A stretch of 64,000 bases of DNA, from NCBI RefSeq assembly GCF_947499295.1, contig NZ_CANMNP010000007.1, forward strand, positions 124,001-188,000. The letters run 5' to 3'. The notes under the pieces were generated by a model that was not told where the DNA came from, made no database searches, and was given only the letters and a program-made list of their open reading frames with translations. Of this stretch, positions 36,160 to 44,373 are shown one piece after another. The stretch is from an uncultured Roseibium sp. (GTDB lineage Bacteria; Pseudomonadota; Alphaproteobacteria; Rhizobiales; Stappiaceae). Position numbers and translations under genes: made by a program. Each line of letters starts with the position of its first letter. Position 1 is the first letter of the stretch.

Positions 36160-36171
36160 ACTGCCTCCAGT

Positions 36172-36747
36172 TCAAGTTAAACGAAGCCGCATCAAAGGCC
36201 GGCGAGGGCTACGGCGAGCGACCTCTTCAAAACCACAGCGGCGGAACACGGACGCAATTCCAACAAACCCCTCACCCCATTGCAAAGGCTTGTCAGTCTC
36301 TATCGGGCAGGCATCCAGATAGTGGGCTCCCTTGCTTTTGGCATGGATGGACGCTGCCTTGATGAGTTGCCACATCAAACTGCTGTTCCGAAAACCCTTT
36401 CGAACAAAAAAACACGTCAATGCATATGTTTTTCGAATTTGGTCCCGCGTGTCCTCTTCCAAAGGACGCGTTGTTCGGCTCATCTGGAATCGAACATAAT
36501 TTTCGCGAGGTCCCACCGCGACCCAGCAGATCGCCGGTTTGTCGTGATATCCCAGCAACCCGGGTTCAGATCCAATCGACACCCTGTTGTGGAATGCATC
36601 CCGGCGTTCTTCTCGGGCCATGGCCTGCCAGTCTTTTGCTCTTAAAAGCGGCCACATGCACCAGCATCCGGAATTTGCGCCCCTTTCCGGTCCGAATAAG
36701 TCGACGAGGTCGTCCCAGCGATCAGGGGTGAGCGGGCGAAATTCCAT
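36172..36747 (-). CDS. GNAT family N-acetyltransferase (191 aa)
   Basis: GNAT fold with the variant found in bacterial acetyltransferases having a CWCM motif (SGCWCMWPLL, about 28-37). The acetyl-CoA-binding region is FFVRKGFRNSSLMWQLIKAA, with the R/Q-x-x-G-x-G/A loop replaced by RKGFRNSS. The ATG at 36747 is used; 36759 and 36801 are in frame upstream. Substrate unknown. It is followed by the ACT gene. Confidence 0.8.
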   Translation of the reverse strand: MEFRPLTPDRWDDLVDLFGPERGANSGCWCMWPLLRAKDWQAMAREERRDAFHNRVSIGSEPGLLGYHDKPAICWVAVGPRENYVRFQMSRTTRPLEEDTRDQIRKTYALTCFFVRKGFRNSSLMWQLIKAASIHAKSKGAHYLDACPIETDKPLQWGEGFVGIASVFRRCGFEEVARRSPRRPLMRLRLT

Positions 36748-36865
36748 GTCGTTGAGCATCTCGATTGCAACCGGTTGGGTCGCAAGAAGAGCATGGAACA
36801 CGTGTCCCCCGCAATGTTCATAGTTTTTTTGATTTCAATTGGGTCGATGCTCGAAAACCAGCGGT

Positions 36866-37555
36866 CTACCAGGGAATTCTCTCGCCCTTGTGGTCAAAGA
36901 AACCTCCATTTGCCCGAGGTTCAAGTGTTCTCAAGACTGTCAGGATCTTCACTGCGGCTTCATGCGGAGTTTGAACGTCGAGACCCGACTTCGCAAAACT
37001 GTCGGTCAATGGCGTTTTTACTGTACCTGGATGCAAGGCAACGCATATGGCGTCCGGTGCCTTGCGCGACATTTCAATCGCTGCCGTTTTGACGAGTTGA
37101 TTAAGCGCCGCTTTTGAAGCCCGATAGGCGTACCAACCACCAAGTTGATTGTCACCAATAGAGCCGACGCGGGCCGATAAAGTGGCAAATACGGATCGCC
37201 CCTGCCGCGGCAGGAGAGGCAAAAAATGCTTCATGAGAAGAGCAGGGCCAATAGCATTGATCGCATAGGCTTCCGCCAGATGCACAGGATCGATTTCTCG
37301 CAGGCTCTTTTCAGGTCGACTTCCGGACACCGTCAAGCCACCGGTTGCGTCGACCACAAGACGAATTTCACCTTTCAGGTCCTTCACCCAACCGGCTGCA
37401 GACTTGATGGATGCTTCGTTCAACAGATCCAGTTTTGGCGTGTCCGCTCGGTTTAAGCCGAGGACAGTATCAAATTGCTGCCCGTCGCGAAGTTTCGTTT
37501 GGAGCGCTGAACCGATCCCTCCTCTTGATCCGATGACAACAGCAACCTGTTTCAT
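36866..37555 (-). CDS. SDR family oxidoreductase, CsgA-like (229 aa)
   Basis: Short-chain dehydrogenase with a GSRGGIGSAL nucleotide loop, a catalytic Ser in TLSARVGS and YAYRASK carrying the Tyr/Lys pair. The length and the ALHPGTVKTPLT segment match the C-factor/CsgA-like branch. Substrate unknown. Starts at ATG 37555. Confidence 0.88.
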   Translation of the reverse strand: MKQVAVVIGSRGGIGSALQTKLRDGQQFDTVLGLNRADTPKLDLLNEASIKSAAGWVKDLKGEIRLVVDATGGLTVSGSRPEKSLREIDPVHLAEAYAINAIGPALLMKHFLPLLPRQGRSVFATLSARVGSIGDNQLGGWYAYRASKAALNQLVKTAAIEMSRKAPDAICVALHPGTVKTPLTDSFAKSGLDVQTPHEAAVKILTVLRTLEPRANGGFFDHKGERIPW

Positions 37556-37647
37556 TTCTGGCCTCTCGATTTTCTTCCAAAAGACCTACGAAAAAAAACC
37601 GCAGAAGGATTTGTCTCAAGGTTCAGAACCTGTGACCAAGCACCGTA

Positions 37648-38553
37648 TTAGACACCTCGCCGTCCAAACTGCGTTGGTTTGCTGTAGCTCCGTTGAGCAA
37701 TGTTTTGGGAGTGGCTGTTTATGGCTGTTGAAGTTCGCCCTGCAGCTATTTGCAGTCTAGGCAATGTTGGGCCTCCAGGCCTCAGATTTCTCTGTATGCC
37801 GCAAACACCGACATAGACAAATGCAATGCGCCAGACAAAATACCAGATGTATTCGAGTGGACTGGCAACAAATTGCTTCAATTTAAATGTTTCCGGATTT
37901 GCCGGATCATACTTGAGATCAACTTCGTTACTGCGTCTCAAAATTGTATAAGTCGTATACGAGACACGCTCTGTTCTTGTAAGTATTTCGCCATCCGGCC
38001 CAGGAAATGAGATCGTTGCAAGATAGCTTGGTGTTCTCATTGAAGCAGAATCTTGCGCTTTGACGAGACTGTCGATCTTGCCAGTTACCTCTACTCCCCA
38101 GAATACTATCGGAATCTTTTTTTGCATGTTGCCCGTGCCACCAACCAAACCTGCTCCGGCAATACCAATTCCGAAGAGAAACACGCCTATTGAAGCCAAT
38201 TTTCCGACAAGTGTATTTGCTTTCCCTTCTTCCTCGGTTGGAAAACCTATTGAAATTCTTCTGTAAATTCCCCTGCCGCCAAAGAATAGAAGCCCACCAC
38301 CTGCAACGACTTGCCCCACGAACATGAGAAGGAACAATGCGAAAACGCCCGGACCTGGTAGCTGGAGATCGGACTTTTCGATGATTTTGCCAACCAACTC
38401 AGCCCGCGGATCCGCTCCAATTCCTGAGAGCGTCAAATACATTACAACGCCCTGAATCAGTTTCGACATTCCCTGAAACAACAAAATCAGGCCCAAAACG
38501 CACCCAATCAGACCCGCAAATAGGTCGAGGCTGTAGCGTAGTAATCGATCCAT
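37648..38553 (-). CDS. DUF3592-type membrane protein (301 aa)
   Basis: Membrane helices at about 8-30, 72-95, 120-140 and 240-258 flank a soluble domain of the DUF3592 type (about 150-230: VTGKIDSLVKAQDSASM, then LKYDPANPETFKL). The C-terminal 45 residues are Ser/Arg/Gln-rich. The ATG at 38553 is used over an upstream one at 38568. Function unknown. Confidence 0.7.
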   Translation of the reverse strand: MDRLLRYSLDLFAGLIGCVLGLILLFQGMSKLIQGVVMYLTLSGIGADPRAELVGKIIEKSDLQLPGPGVFALFLLMFVGQVVAGGGLLFFGGRGIYRRISIGFPTEEEGKANTLVGKLASIGVFLFGIGIAGAGLVGGTGNMQKKIPIVFWGVEVTGKIDSLVKAQDSASMRTPSYLATISFPGPDGEILTRTERVSYTTYTILRRSNEVDLKYDPANPETFKLKQFVASPLEYIWYFVWRIAFVYVGVCGIQRNLRPGGPTLPRLQIAAGRTSTAINSHSQNIAQRSYSKPTQFGRRGV

Positions 38554-38777
38554 AGTGCACCCCTGCAATTGAGATGCTACCCATACGCGAAATTCAATTA
38601 AAAGAAACTGAATTAAAAAAATGCAATCATAACGATTATCAACGCATTGGCCGCTACACCGTTGAAGTTAAGCCCGCCTTCGGGTGGACCAACTGCTCGT
38701 TAAGTCTGCTGGACAAAACAACCTGTGCCAAAATTAAAAAGCGTGCCCGACTGATAATCCTCGCGCACTCTATGTCC

Positions 38778-39161
38778 TCAAACCGTGGGCTGCCATGCCC
38801 CTTCGACATATTCTGCTTCATCGTCTCCCGGCCAGGGTGGCATCGAGATACAAATGAATTTCAGCGGAGCCGTACCAGTCGCGCGATATTGAAAGGCAGT
38901 CCCGGCCGGAATATCAATCGACACGCCCGGTTCCAGGTCAACAATGATTTCGGTTGAACCGGATTTGCGCCAAATCTGCCCCTGCCCTTCCAAAACGTGC
39001 CAGAATTCGCTGACGGTCTTGTGCTGGGTTGCCCTGTTGATTTGACCGGCAGGGACCGTCGAGTGGATCATGTTGCCAGTCGGTCCATCCATGATAAAGC
39101 GGATATCGGCTCCAGCAGGAGATTTGGCATCCGCCGTCTCCGGCAACCTGGTGTATTTCAC
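38778..39161 (-). CDS. Cupin-domain protein, complete copy (127 aa)
   Basis: Single-domain cupin. The first motif region is HKTVSEFWHVLEGQGQIW and the second is DIPAGTAFQYRATG; the metal His residues are only partly kept. The GTG start at 39161 has AAGGAG seven bases upstream. The first 235 coding bases and the leader are repeated at 40762-41029. In the ancestral order it must have followed ivd directly, as the last gene of the LiuR-type operon. Role unknown, possibly in leucine/isovalerate breakdown by context. Confidence 0.85.
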   Translation of the reverse strand: MKYTRLPETADAKSPAGADIRFIMDGPTGNMIHSTVPAGQINRATQHKTVSEFWHVLEGQGQIWRKSGSTEIIVDLEPGVSIDIPAGTAFQYRATGTAPLKFICISMPPWPGDDEAEYVEGAWQPTV

Positions 39162-39193
39162 TGATCCACTCCTTGGCGAAGACTTAGGTCGTT
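38926..39193. repeat. 268-bp direct repeat, left copy
   Basis: Covers the first part of the complete cupin gene, its ribosome-binding site and the last codons plus stop of an ivd gene. It aligns without gaps to 40762-41029 with 27 mismatches by hand count (about 90 percent identity). 23 of these lie in the 135 columns farthest from the ivd end. Confidence 0.9.
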
Positions 39194-39459
39194 CGCTGCA
39201 GCCGGTTAGAAAACCGTGCATAGACGTTGTCGATCCGCACATGGCTATCCTCGTCGATGCAGCTGACGATCGCGAACAGGATCGCGGCGCCGACGAAGTG
39301 CCATTGCAGCTCGCAGAGGGCCGCTTGGGAAGCATTAAAGCCGTAACGCGCTATCACCAGAACCACGAAAACGGCCAGCCCGATCAAGAGCGCTGCAATC
39401 CACAGGCAGGCATTGGCCAGGTCTTTTGTGGCCCGGTTCATGTTGTGCAATAGGCTCAT
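39184..39459 (-). pseudogene. dctQ: TRAP transporter small permease DctQ, 3'-truncated
   Basis: Codes for the first half of a DctQ protein: two membrane helices (ACLWIAALLIGLAVFVVLVIARYGF and LQWHFVGAAILFAIVSCIDEDSHVRIDN, given here by their core parts LLIGLAVFVVLVI and GAAILFAIVS). The frame then runs into the duplicated ivd end, using its last two Thr codons and its stop. DctQ is normally about 160-200 residues, here 91. No dctM follows, so a functional TRAP permease is not encoded at this site. The ATG at 39459 follows GGGGCTGAG. Confidence 0.75.
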
Positions 39460-39507
39460 CTCAGCCCCTCGGGCGCAGAGGCCCAAGGATCGCGCTGGGA
39501 CGGCCGA

Positions 39508-40560
39508 TCATGGGCGCTGCATAGGTGCTACGGTTAACGCGTCCCAGGTGTCTTCTTGCGTTCGCGCGGCCTGCAAGCTGTCCCAGACCTCTGCCACAAA
39601 GGGGTCAGCCGCGGCCATCTCGGAGATAAGCGTGTCCCAGGCTACCCGGAGGCTGTCCAGGGTCTCGGGGCTGTAAAGGCGGACGTCCACGCCCTGTTCT
39701 GCCATTTGCGCGACGGCGGCGGCTTGTGAGTATTCCATCCGCAGGACCGAACGCATCGCGTTGGTTCTGGCCGCCATGTCGATGATCGTGCGCTGGCTGT
39801 CTGTCAGGCCGTCCCAAACGTCGCGGTTGATTACCAACTCAATCATCGTCGAGGGTTGGTGCCAGCCAGGGAAATAGTTGAAAGAAGCCACGTCCGGAAA
39901 ACCCAGCGCAAGATCCACTTGTGGAAAGCTGAACTCGGTCCCGTCGATGACGCCACCTTCAAGCGATGGAAAGATCTCTCCGCCTGCGATCAGCACGGTA
40001 TCCGCACCTAGGCTTGCCAGCACTTCCGAGGCAAGCCCCGACCAGCGCAACTTGAGCCCGGCAAAATCGTTGGTCCCTTCGATGGGTGAGTTGAACCAAC
40101 CGCCCGATTCCATGCCTGTGAAGGTTAGTGGCATAGTCACGAGGTCAAAGCCCGCATCGTCATACATGCGCTGATTGAGCTCGAGCCCGCCGCCTTCGTA
40201 GAACCAAGCCATATAATCGAGCGCTTGCGGCCCGAACGGCATCGACGTGAAAAACGACGCAACGGGCAAGGATCCATGAAGGTAGGCCGCAGCGGTATAG
40301 CCCGCTTCGATCTCGCCGTCAGAGACCGCTTGTTGAATGTCGAACGGTGGGACAATCGCGCCAGGTTCCGCCAGCTCGATCTGGATCGTCCCGCCGGAGG
40401 CTGCCTCGACCTCTGCTTCGAACTGCCGGATCGTGTTGATGACCGGAAGGCTGGTCGGAAAAGCCGATTGCAGGGTGATTGTGACATCCTGCGCAAGGCT
40501 CGGCCCGCTCATGGCCACAAAGGGTAAGGCAGCCAGGGCCAGTTTGGCCATCTTTGTCAT
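39508..40560 (-). CDS. dctP: TRAP transporter substrate-binding protein DctP (350 aa)
   Basis: Periplasmic solute-binding protein of the DctP family. A signal peptide (about 1-23, ending SLAQ) is followed by VTITLQSAFPTSLPVINTI, the family Arg region in GLKLRWSGLASEVL, and VINRDVWDGLTDSQR near the C-terminus. The ligand is probably an organic acid. It is apparently intact, but the cognate dctQ is truncated and dctM is absent, so it may be an orphan. It lies inside the 1.57-kb segment bounded by the direct repeats. Confidence 0.9.
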   Translation of the reverse strand: MTKMAKLALAALPFVAMSGPSLAQDVTITLQSAFPTSLPVINTIRQFEAEVEAASGGTIQIELAEPGAIVPPFDIQQAVSDGEIEAGYTAAAYLHGSLPVASFFTSMPFGPQALDYMAWFYEGGGLELNQRMYDDAGFDLVTMPLTFTGMESGGWFNSPIEGTNDFAGLKLRWSGLASEVLASLGADTVLIAGGEIFPSLEGGVIDGTEFSFPQVDLALGFPDVASFNYFPGWHQPSTMIELVINRDVWDGLTDSQRTIIDMAARTNAMRSVLRMEYSQAAAVAQMAEQGVDVRLYSPETLDSLRVAWDTLISEMAAADPFVAEVWDSLQAARTQEDTWDALTVAPMQRP

Positions 40561-40582
40561 GTTGTCCTCCGGGATTGTTGCG

Positions 40583-40756
40583 TCAGTTTTTTAGGGTGCG
40601 CGATTGTCGATGCGGCGCATTGGACCATGTTATTTCGAAGAGCTGGCTGATGAACTGGATCTCGCCGCAGGCGCCTGGATTTCTGTCCTGGATGAGACCG
40701 AGTTTGATTGTTCTTATCGTCTCGATCCCGCTCAGTGTTGTCAATGCGCGTTCAAA
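40583..40756 (-). pseudogene. IS6-family-like transposase, C-terminal remnant
   Basis: About 57 codons ending in TGA. The segment TLSGIETIRTIKLG followed by GEIQFISQLFEI resembles the C-terminus of IS6/IS26-type DDE transposases (TIxGIExxxxIRKG, then a FxxxLF end). The catalytic domain is missing. The remnant begins where the broken cupin copy ends and stops 22 bases from dctP, so it marks the junction of the inserted segment. The identification is by eye on a short stretch. Confidence 0.5.
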
Positions 40757-40997
40757 ACTGACCCGGTTTCAGATCAACAATGATCTCCGTTGCACCGGAT
40801 TTTCGCCAGATCTGTCCCTGTCCCTCAAGAATGTGCCTGAATTCGCTGACTGTGTTGTGCCTGGTCGCCCTGCTTATTTGACTGGCAGGGACTGTCGAGT
40901 GGATCATGTTGCCGGTCGGTCCATCCATGATAAAGCGGATATCGGCTCCAGCAGGAGACTTGGCATCCGCCGTCTCCGGCAGCCTGGTGTATTTCAC
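40752..40997 (-). pseudogene. Cupin-domain gene, broken duplicate
   Basis: Repeats the GTG start, ribosome-binding site and first 78 or so codons of the cupin at 38778-39161, then ends in QF and a stop at the junction with the transposase remnant. The second cupin motif is lost. It follows ivd by 22 bases, the original operon position. The frame is still open, and most differences from the complete copy are silent or conservative. Confidence 0.85.
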
Positions 40998-41029
40998 TGA
41001 TCCACTCTTTGGCGAAGACTTAGGTCGTT
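40762..41029. repeat. 268-bp direct repeat, right copy
   Basis: Contains the 3' end of ivd (last codons and stop), the cupin leader and the broken cupin start. See the left copy at 38926-39193. The two copies enclose 1568 bases with dctP, truncated dctQ and the transposase remnant. Confidence 0.9.
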
Positions 41030-42192
41030 TTGTTGAAGATCTCGCGGCCAATCAACATGCGGCGAATTTCCGATGTTCCGGCTCCAATTTCGTAGAGTTT
41101 GGCATCGCGCAGCAAGCGGCCGGTCGGATATTCGTTGATATACCCGTTTCCACCAAGTAACTGGATGGCATCCAGAGCTATTTTCGTTGCATTTTCCGCA
41201 GCATAAAGGATTGCACCAGCGGCGTCTTCGCGCGTTGTTTCTCCGCGGTCGCAGGCTCTGGCGACGGCGTAAACGTAAGACTTTGTAGCGTTCATTGTCA
41301 CATACATGTCCGCGACCTTGCCCTGAACCAGCTGGAATGTCCCGATCGGTTGCCCGAACTGCTCGCGTTCATGAACGTACGGGATAACGACATCCATCGC
41401 GGCCTGCATGATGCCGACTGCGCCCGCGGCCAGGACAGCGCGCTCGTAGTCAAGGCCAGACATCAGGACGTTGACACCTTTGCCGACTTCTCCAAGCACG
41501 TTTTCTTCCGGCACTTCGCAGTCCTGAAATACCAATTCGCCGGTTTCAGAGCCCCGCATGCCGAGCTTGTCCAGTTTTTGAGCAACCGAAAAACCCGGGA
41601 AATCTTTTTCGACAAGAAAAGCCGTAATGCCTTTCGGACCAGCGCTTGCGTCCGTCTTGGCATAGATGATCATTGTTTCGGCCGAGGGCCCGTTTGTGAT
41701 CCACATCTTGGATCCATTGAGGATGTATCTGTCGCCCTTCTTGTCAGCGCGCAGTTTCATGGACACCACGTCTGAGCCAGCCCCAGGCTCCGACATTGCA
41801 AGTGCTCCCAGATGCTCACCAGTGACAAGTTTCTCCAGATACCGCTTTTTTTGGTCGTCGCGCCCCCAACGTCGCAGCTGGTTTACACAAAGGTTGGAAT
41901 GCGCTCCATAGCTCAAGCCGATAGAGGCGGAAGCACGGCTGACTTCCTCCATGGCGATGCAGTGCTCAAGATAGCCGAGCCCCGAGCCACCCCATTCCTC
42001 TTCAACCGTAATGCCATGCAGACCAAGCTCACCCATCTCTGGCCAGATTTCCCGCGGAAACCAGTCTTCGCGATCAATTTTTTCAGCCATCGGCGCAATA
42101 CGATCCTGGCTATAGGAACGCACTGTATCGCGCAGCATGTCGGCAGTTTCGCCCAGGTCAAAATTGAACCCCGGAAAATCGTTGCGGATCAT
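41020..42192 (-). CDS. ivd: Isovaleryl-CoA dehydrogenase (390 aa)
   Basis: Acyl-CoA dehydrogenase that oxidises isovaleryl-CoA in leucine breakdown, passing electrons to ETF. The FAD-binding [20 protein letters not shown] and WITNGP regions, [12 protein letters not shown] and the C-terminal [15 protein letters not shown] are present. The catalytic Glu fits [12 protein letters not shown], the position used by isovaleryl-CoA dehydrogenases rather than by medium-chain enzymes. The operon partners (MerR, thioesterase) agree with a LiuR-controlled liu operon. Also called liuA. Confidence 0.92.
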   Translation of the reverse strand: MIRNDFPGFNFDLGETADMLRDTVRSYSQDRIAPMAEKIDREDWFPREIWPEMGELGLHGITVEEEWGGSGLGYLEHCIAMEEVSRASASIGLSYGAHSNLCVNQLRRWGRDDQKKRYLEKLVTGEHLGALAMSEPGAGSDVVSMKLRADKKGDRYILNGSKMWITNGPSAETMIIYAKTDASAGPKGITAFLVEKDFPGFSVAQKLDKLGMRGSETGELVFQDCEVPEENVLGEVGKGVNVLMSGLDYERAVLAAGAVGIMQAAMDVVIPYVHEREQFGQPIGTFQLVQGKVADMYVTMNATKSYVYAVARACDRGETTREDAAGAILYAAENATKIALDAIQLLGGNGYINEYPTGRLLRDAKLYEIGAGTSEIRRMLIGREIFNKTT

Positions 42193-42216
42193 TGTTTTAC
42201 CTCCCTGGCTCCCGAG

Positions 42217-42669
42217 CTATCGAGAGCGGTCATAACGGACAAACTCGCTCAAGTCGCCAATACGGTCGTAGAGGAGACGCGCGCGTTCATTGTGATGATG
42301 TGTGTGCCAATAGACATTGCCGCTCGCCAGCGGTTCGGCATCAGCTGCAGCGTAGACGGCTTCAATCAGTTTGCGGCCAGCGCCACTTCCACGAAGTGTC
42401 GAGACGACAAAAAGATCTTCCAGGTAGCAGGTCATCTGCGACGACCATGTACTGTCGTGGAAAAGGTAATGAACCAGGCCAACCATCTCTTCGCCGTCAA
42501 GAGCCACCAGTGCTCTGTGGCCGTCACTGGAAAGCAGCCGTTCAAATAAGTGGTCGGTTATCTCCGCGGCAAGGTCTTGCTGATAGAATTCAAGATAGGC
42601 CTGCCAAAGTGCGCGCCAAAAAGGTTTGTCCGCGGGCTGCAGCGGCCTGATCGTCAGGTTGTGCATCAT
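42217..42669 (-). CDS. GNAT family N-acetyltransferase (150 aa)
   Basis: Typical GNAT: beta-strands around VALDGEEMVGLVHYLFH, then YLEDLFVVSTLRGSGAGRKLIEA, read as LEDLFVV and STLRGSGAGRKLIEAV (acetyl-CoA loop R-G-x-G-x-G/A), and ARLLYDRIG near the end. It lies between the thioesterase and ivd, two bases after the thioesterase stop codon, so it is co-transcribed. Substrate unknown. Confidence 0.88.
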   Translation of the reverse strand: MMHNLTIRPLQPADKPFWRALWQAYLEFYQQDLAAEITDHLFERLLSSDGHRALVALDGEEMVGLVHYLFHDSTWSSQMTCYLEDLFVVSTLRGSGAGRKLIEAVYAAADAEPLASGNVYWHTHHHNERARLLYDRIGDLSEFVRYDRSR

Positions 42670-42670
42670 A

Positions 42671-43114
42671 TCAGTCTTTCACGCCGGAGACGCTCATCAG
42701 GGTGAAAAGTCCAGTGGCGACATGCACCTGTGTGCCGTCGTCCAGCCCATAGACATCGGACCGCGCAATCGTCAGGGTTCGGCCCGGTTTGATCACTCGG
42801 CCTCTGGCGAGCAACACAGGTTGGTCCGCAGGGTTGAGCAGATTGATCTTGTACTCGCTTGTCAGAACACCGGCTTCCGGCGGAAAAAGCGTCAGAGCTG
42901 CATACCCTGCCGCACTGTCGGCGATCGACGACGTCGCGCCCGCATGGAAATAACCGTGCTGTTGCGTCAGATCGGGCCTAAGGTTCAGCTCCAGATCGAC
43001 ACCACCCGGTGCAGGATGAACAAGCCTGGCACCGATTAGGGCCATGAACTTCTGAGCGCTGAAACTGTCACGAACTCGGCTTTCCCAATTGGGATCTCGT
43101 GGTGTCAGGTCCAT
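42671..43114 (-). CDS. PaaI-type hotdog-fold thioesterase (147 aa)
   Basis: Single hotdog domain with HGYFHAGATSSIADSAAGYAA (the HGG-like region bearing the catalytic acid) and LTSEYKINLLNPA. It probably hydrolyses acyl-CoA intermediates of the leucine pathway. It abuts the stop of the MerR gene directly and precedes the GNAT. Confidence 0.88.
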   Translation of the reverse strand: MDLTPRDPNWESRVRDSFSAQKFMALIGARLVHPAPGGVDLELNLRPDLTQQHGYFHAGATSSIADSAAGYAALTLFPPEAGVLTSEYKINLLNPADQPVLLARGRVIKPGRTLTIARSDVYGLDDGTQVHVATGLFTLMSVSGVKD

Positions 43115-43516
43115 TCAGGCATCCTCCGATGTCGCATTGACATCAAGTTCGCTTATTCTTGTTCGAGCCCCGGCTTCCACCTCATCCAGCTCCAACAAGG
43201 TCAACTCGATATCACGCTGCTTTTCCAGGAGCTCTTCGCGCCGCGCTTCAATCTTGTCCAGGAGCAATCGCAGCTGTCCGGTTTCGCCCGGCGCGCTGGC
43301 ATACATCTCAATCATTTCGCGGATTTCATTCAGCGAAAATCCGAGGCGTTTTCCACGCAGGATCAATTTGATGCGGGTTCGATCGCCAGGTGTGTAGAGA
43401 CGTTGCCGCCCGCGTCTTGTGGGCGACACCAATCCTTGCGCCTCGTAAAAGCGCAAAGTTCGAGTCGTAATGTCGAATTCCTGGGTTAGTTGCGTGATCG
43501 TGAAATAGCGCTGCAT
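43115..43516 (-). CDS. liuR: MerR family regulator, LiuR-type (133 aa)
   Basis: N-terminal MerR helix-turn-helix (FTITQLTQEFDITTRTLRFYEAQGL, core TLRFYEAQGLVSP, then RRGRQRLYTPGDRTRIKLI) and a long dimerisation coiled coil (about 80-120). It has no Cys cluster, so it is not a metal sensor. It is the first gene of an operon with isovaleryl-CoA dehydrogenase, as is known for LiuR, the MerR-type regulator of leucine/isovalerate degradation in proteobacteria. A LiuR-like box lies just upstream. Confidence 0.85.
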   Translation of the reverse strand: MQRYFTITQLTQEFDITTRTLRFYEAQGLVSPTRRGRQRLYTPGDRTRIKLILRGKRLGFSLNEIREMIEMYASAPGETGQLRLLLDKIEARREELLEKQRDIELTLLELDEVEAGARTRISELDVNATSEDA

Positions 43517-43550
43517 GGCTGCTCCTCGTTGGAGCGCACAGTTCAGCCTT

Positions 43551-43566
43551 TTTACGTTAAAGTCAA
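43551..43566 (-). promoter_or_regulatory. LiuR-type operator/promoter box
   Basis: TTTACGTTAAAGTCAA, close to the known proteobacterial LiuR motif TTTACGTAAACGTCAA. Read on the minus strand it begins with TTGACT, a good -35 element, as expected for MerR activators. It is 35 bases before the merR start. Confidence 0.65.
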
Positions 43567-43605
43567 CACATCTATTTTATTATATATTTTTCAATTAGAT
43601 AATAT

Positions 43606-44316
43606 CTATGACTTGAGAGCATCAAGTGTCAGTTCGCTGTTCAGTACGTTCAGATCGACATCCCCGGATATCCCGTCCACAGATCCTCTGTTGTGAAACT
43701 GCCAGATCGTCCAGTCCTGGGAATAGGCCGGTGAGTGCCAGATGGATCGCGTCCATAGCCGGCGGTTCAGCCCCTGCCCTTTCAGGTACGTGCGATAGAA
43801 GTCTTCCGGCGCGTAAAAAAGCACCTGCTTGCCGACAACGGCTTCAACTGTGTTCGCGAAATCGCTGACTTCACGAAGCACTTCTTCAACGGGCGGACGG
43901 CGGGCACAATTGCCGGTAAACTCCAGATCAACCATCGGCGCGAGCATATCCGGCGCTTCCGGCAAGACACTCAAGAAGTTTTCAGCCTGTTCTCTACCCG
44001 GCTTGCAAAGACTGAAAAAGTGATAGCCACCTCTTTCAAGCCCGGCAGCACCGGCTGCCGCCCAGTTTTTGGTGAATGCACTGTCCTTGAAGTCGCCGCC
44101 CTCGCTTGCCTTGATATAGGCAAAGGCGACATTGTCGTCCGCGACCTTTGTCCAGTCGATAGTCCCCTGATGGTGGGACACGTCAATGCCGCGCACGGGG
44201 AAGTCATCCAGATCTGGTTCCCAGTTCATGAAGAAAAACGCTGCTCCGACAATCGAAATGACACCGCCGACCACAACGTAGAACAAGGTGCGCAAAATCG
44301 CTTGCAAGAATTTCAT
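43606..44316 (-). CDS. Membrane-anchored GH25 lysozyme-like protein (236 aa)
   Basis: A signal anchor (about 9-29, TLFYVVVGGVISIVGAAFFF) is followed by a glycoside hydrolase family 25 barrel: GIDVSHHQGTIDW (catalytic-end Asp), AFAYIKASEGGDF, PMVDLEF (the Asp-x-Glu catalytic pair) and WTIWQFHNRGSVDGISGDVDLN, whose end is typical of Chalaropsis-type muramidases. It would cut peptidoglycan in the periplasm. The ATG at 44316 has GGATGAC upstream; a TTG seven codons earlier is less likely. Confidence 0.88.
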   Translation of the reverse strand: MKFLQAILRTLFYVVVGGVISIVGAAFFFMNWEPDLDDFPVRGIDVSHHQGTIDWTKVADDNVAFAYIKASEGGDFKDSAFTKNWAAAGAAGLERGGYHFFSLCKPGREQAENFLSVLPEAPDMLAPMVDLEFTGNCARRPPVEEVLREVSDFANTVEAVVGKQVLFYAPEDFYRTYLKGQGLNRRLWTRSIWHSPAYSQDWTIWQFHNRGSVDGISGDVDLNVLNSELTLDALKS

Positions 44317-44373
44317 TTTGTCATCCGATTGGCTCAATCCTGCGTGCGCACCAATACGCTTGAGACCCTAATT

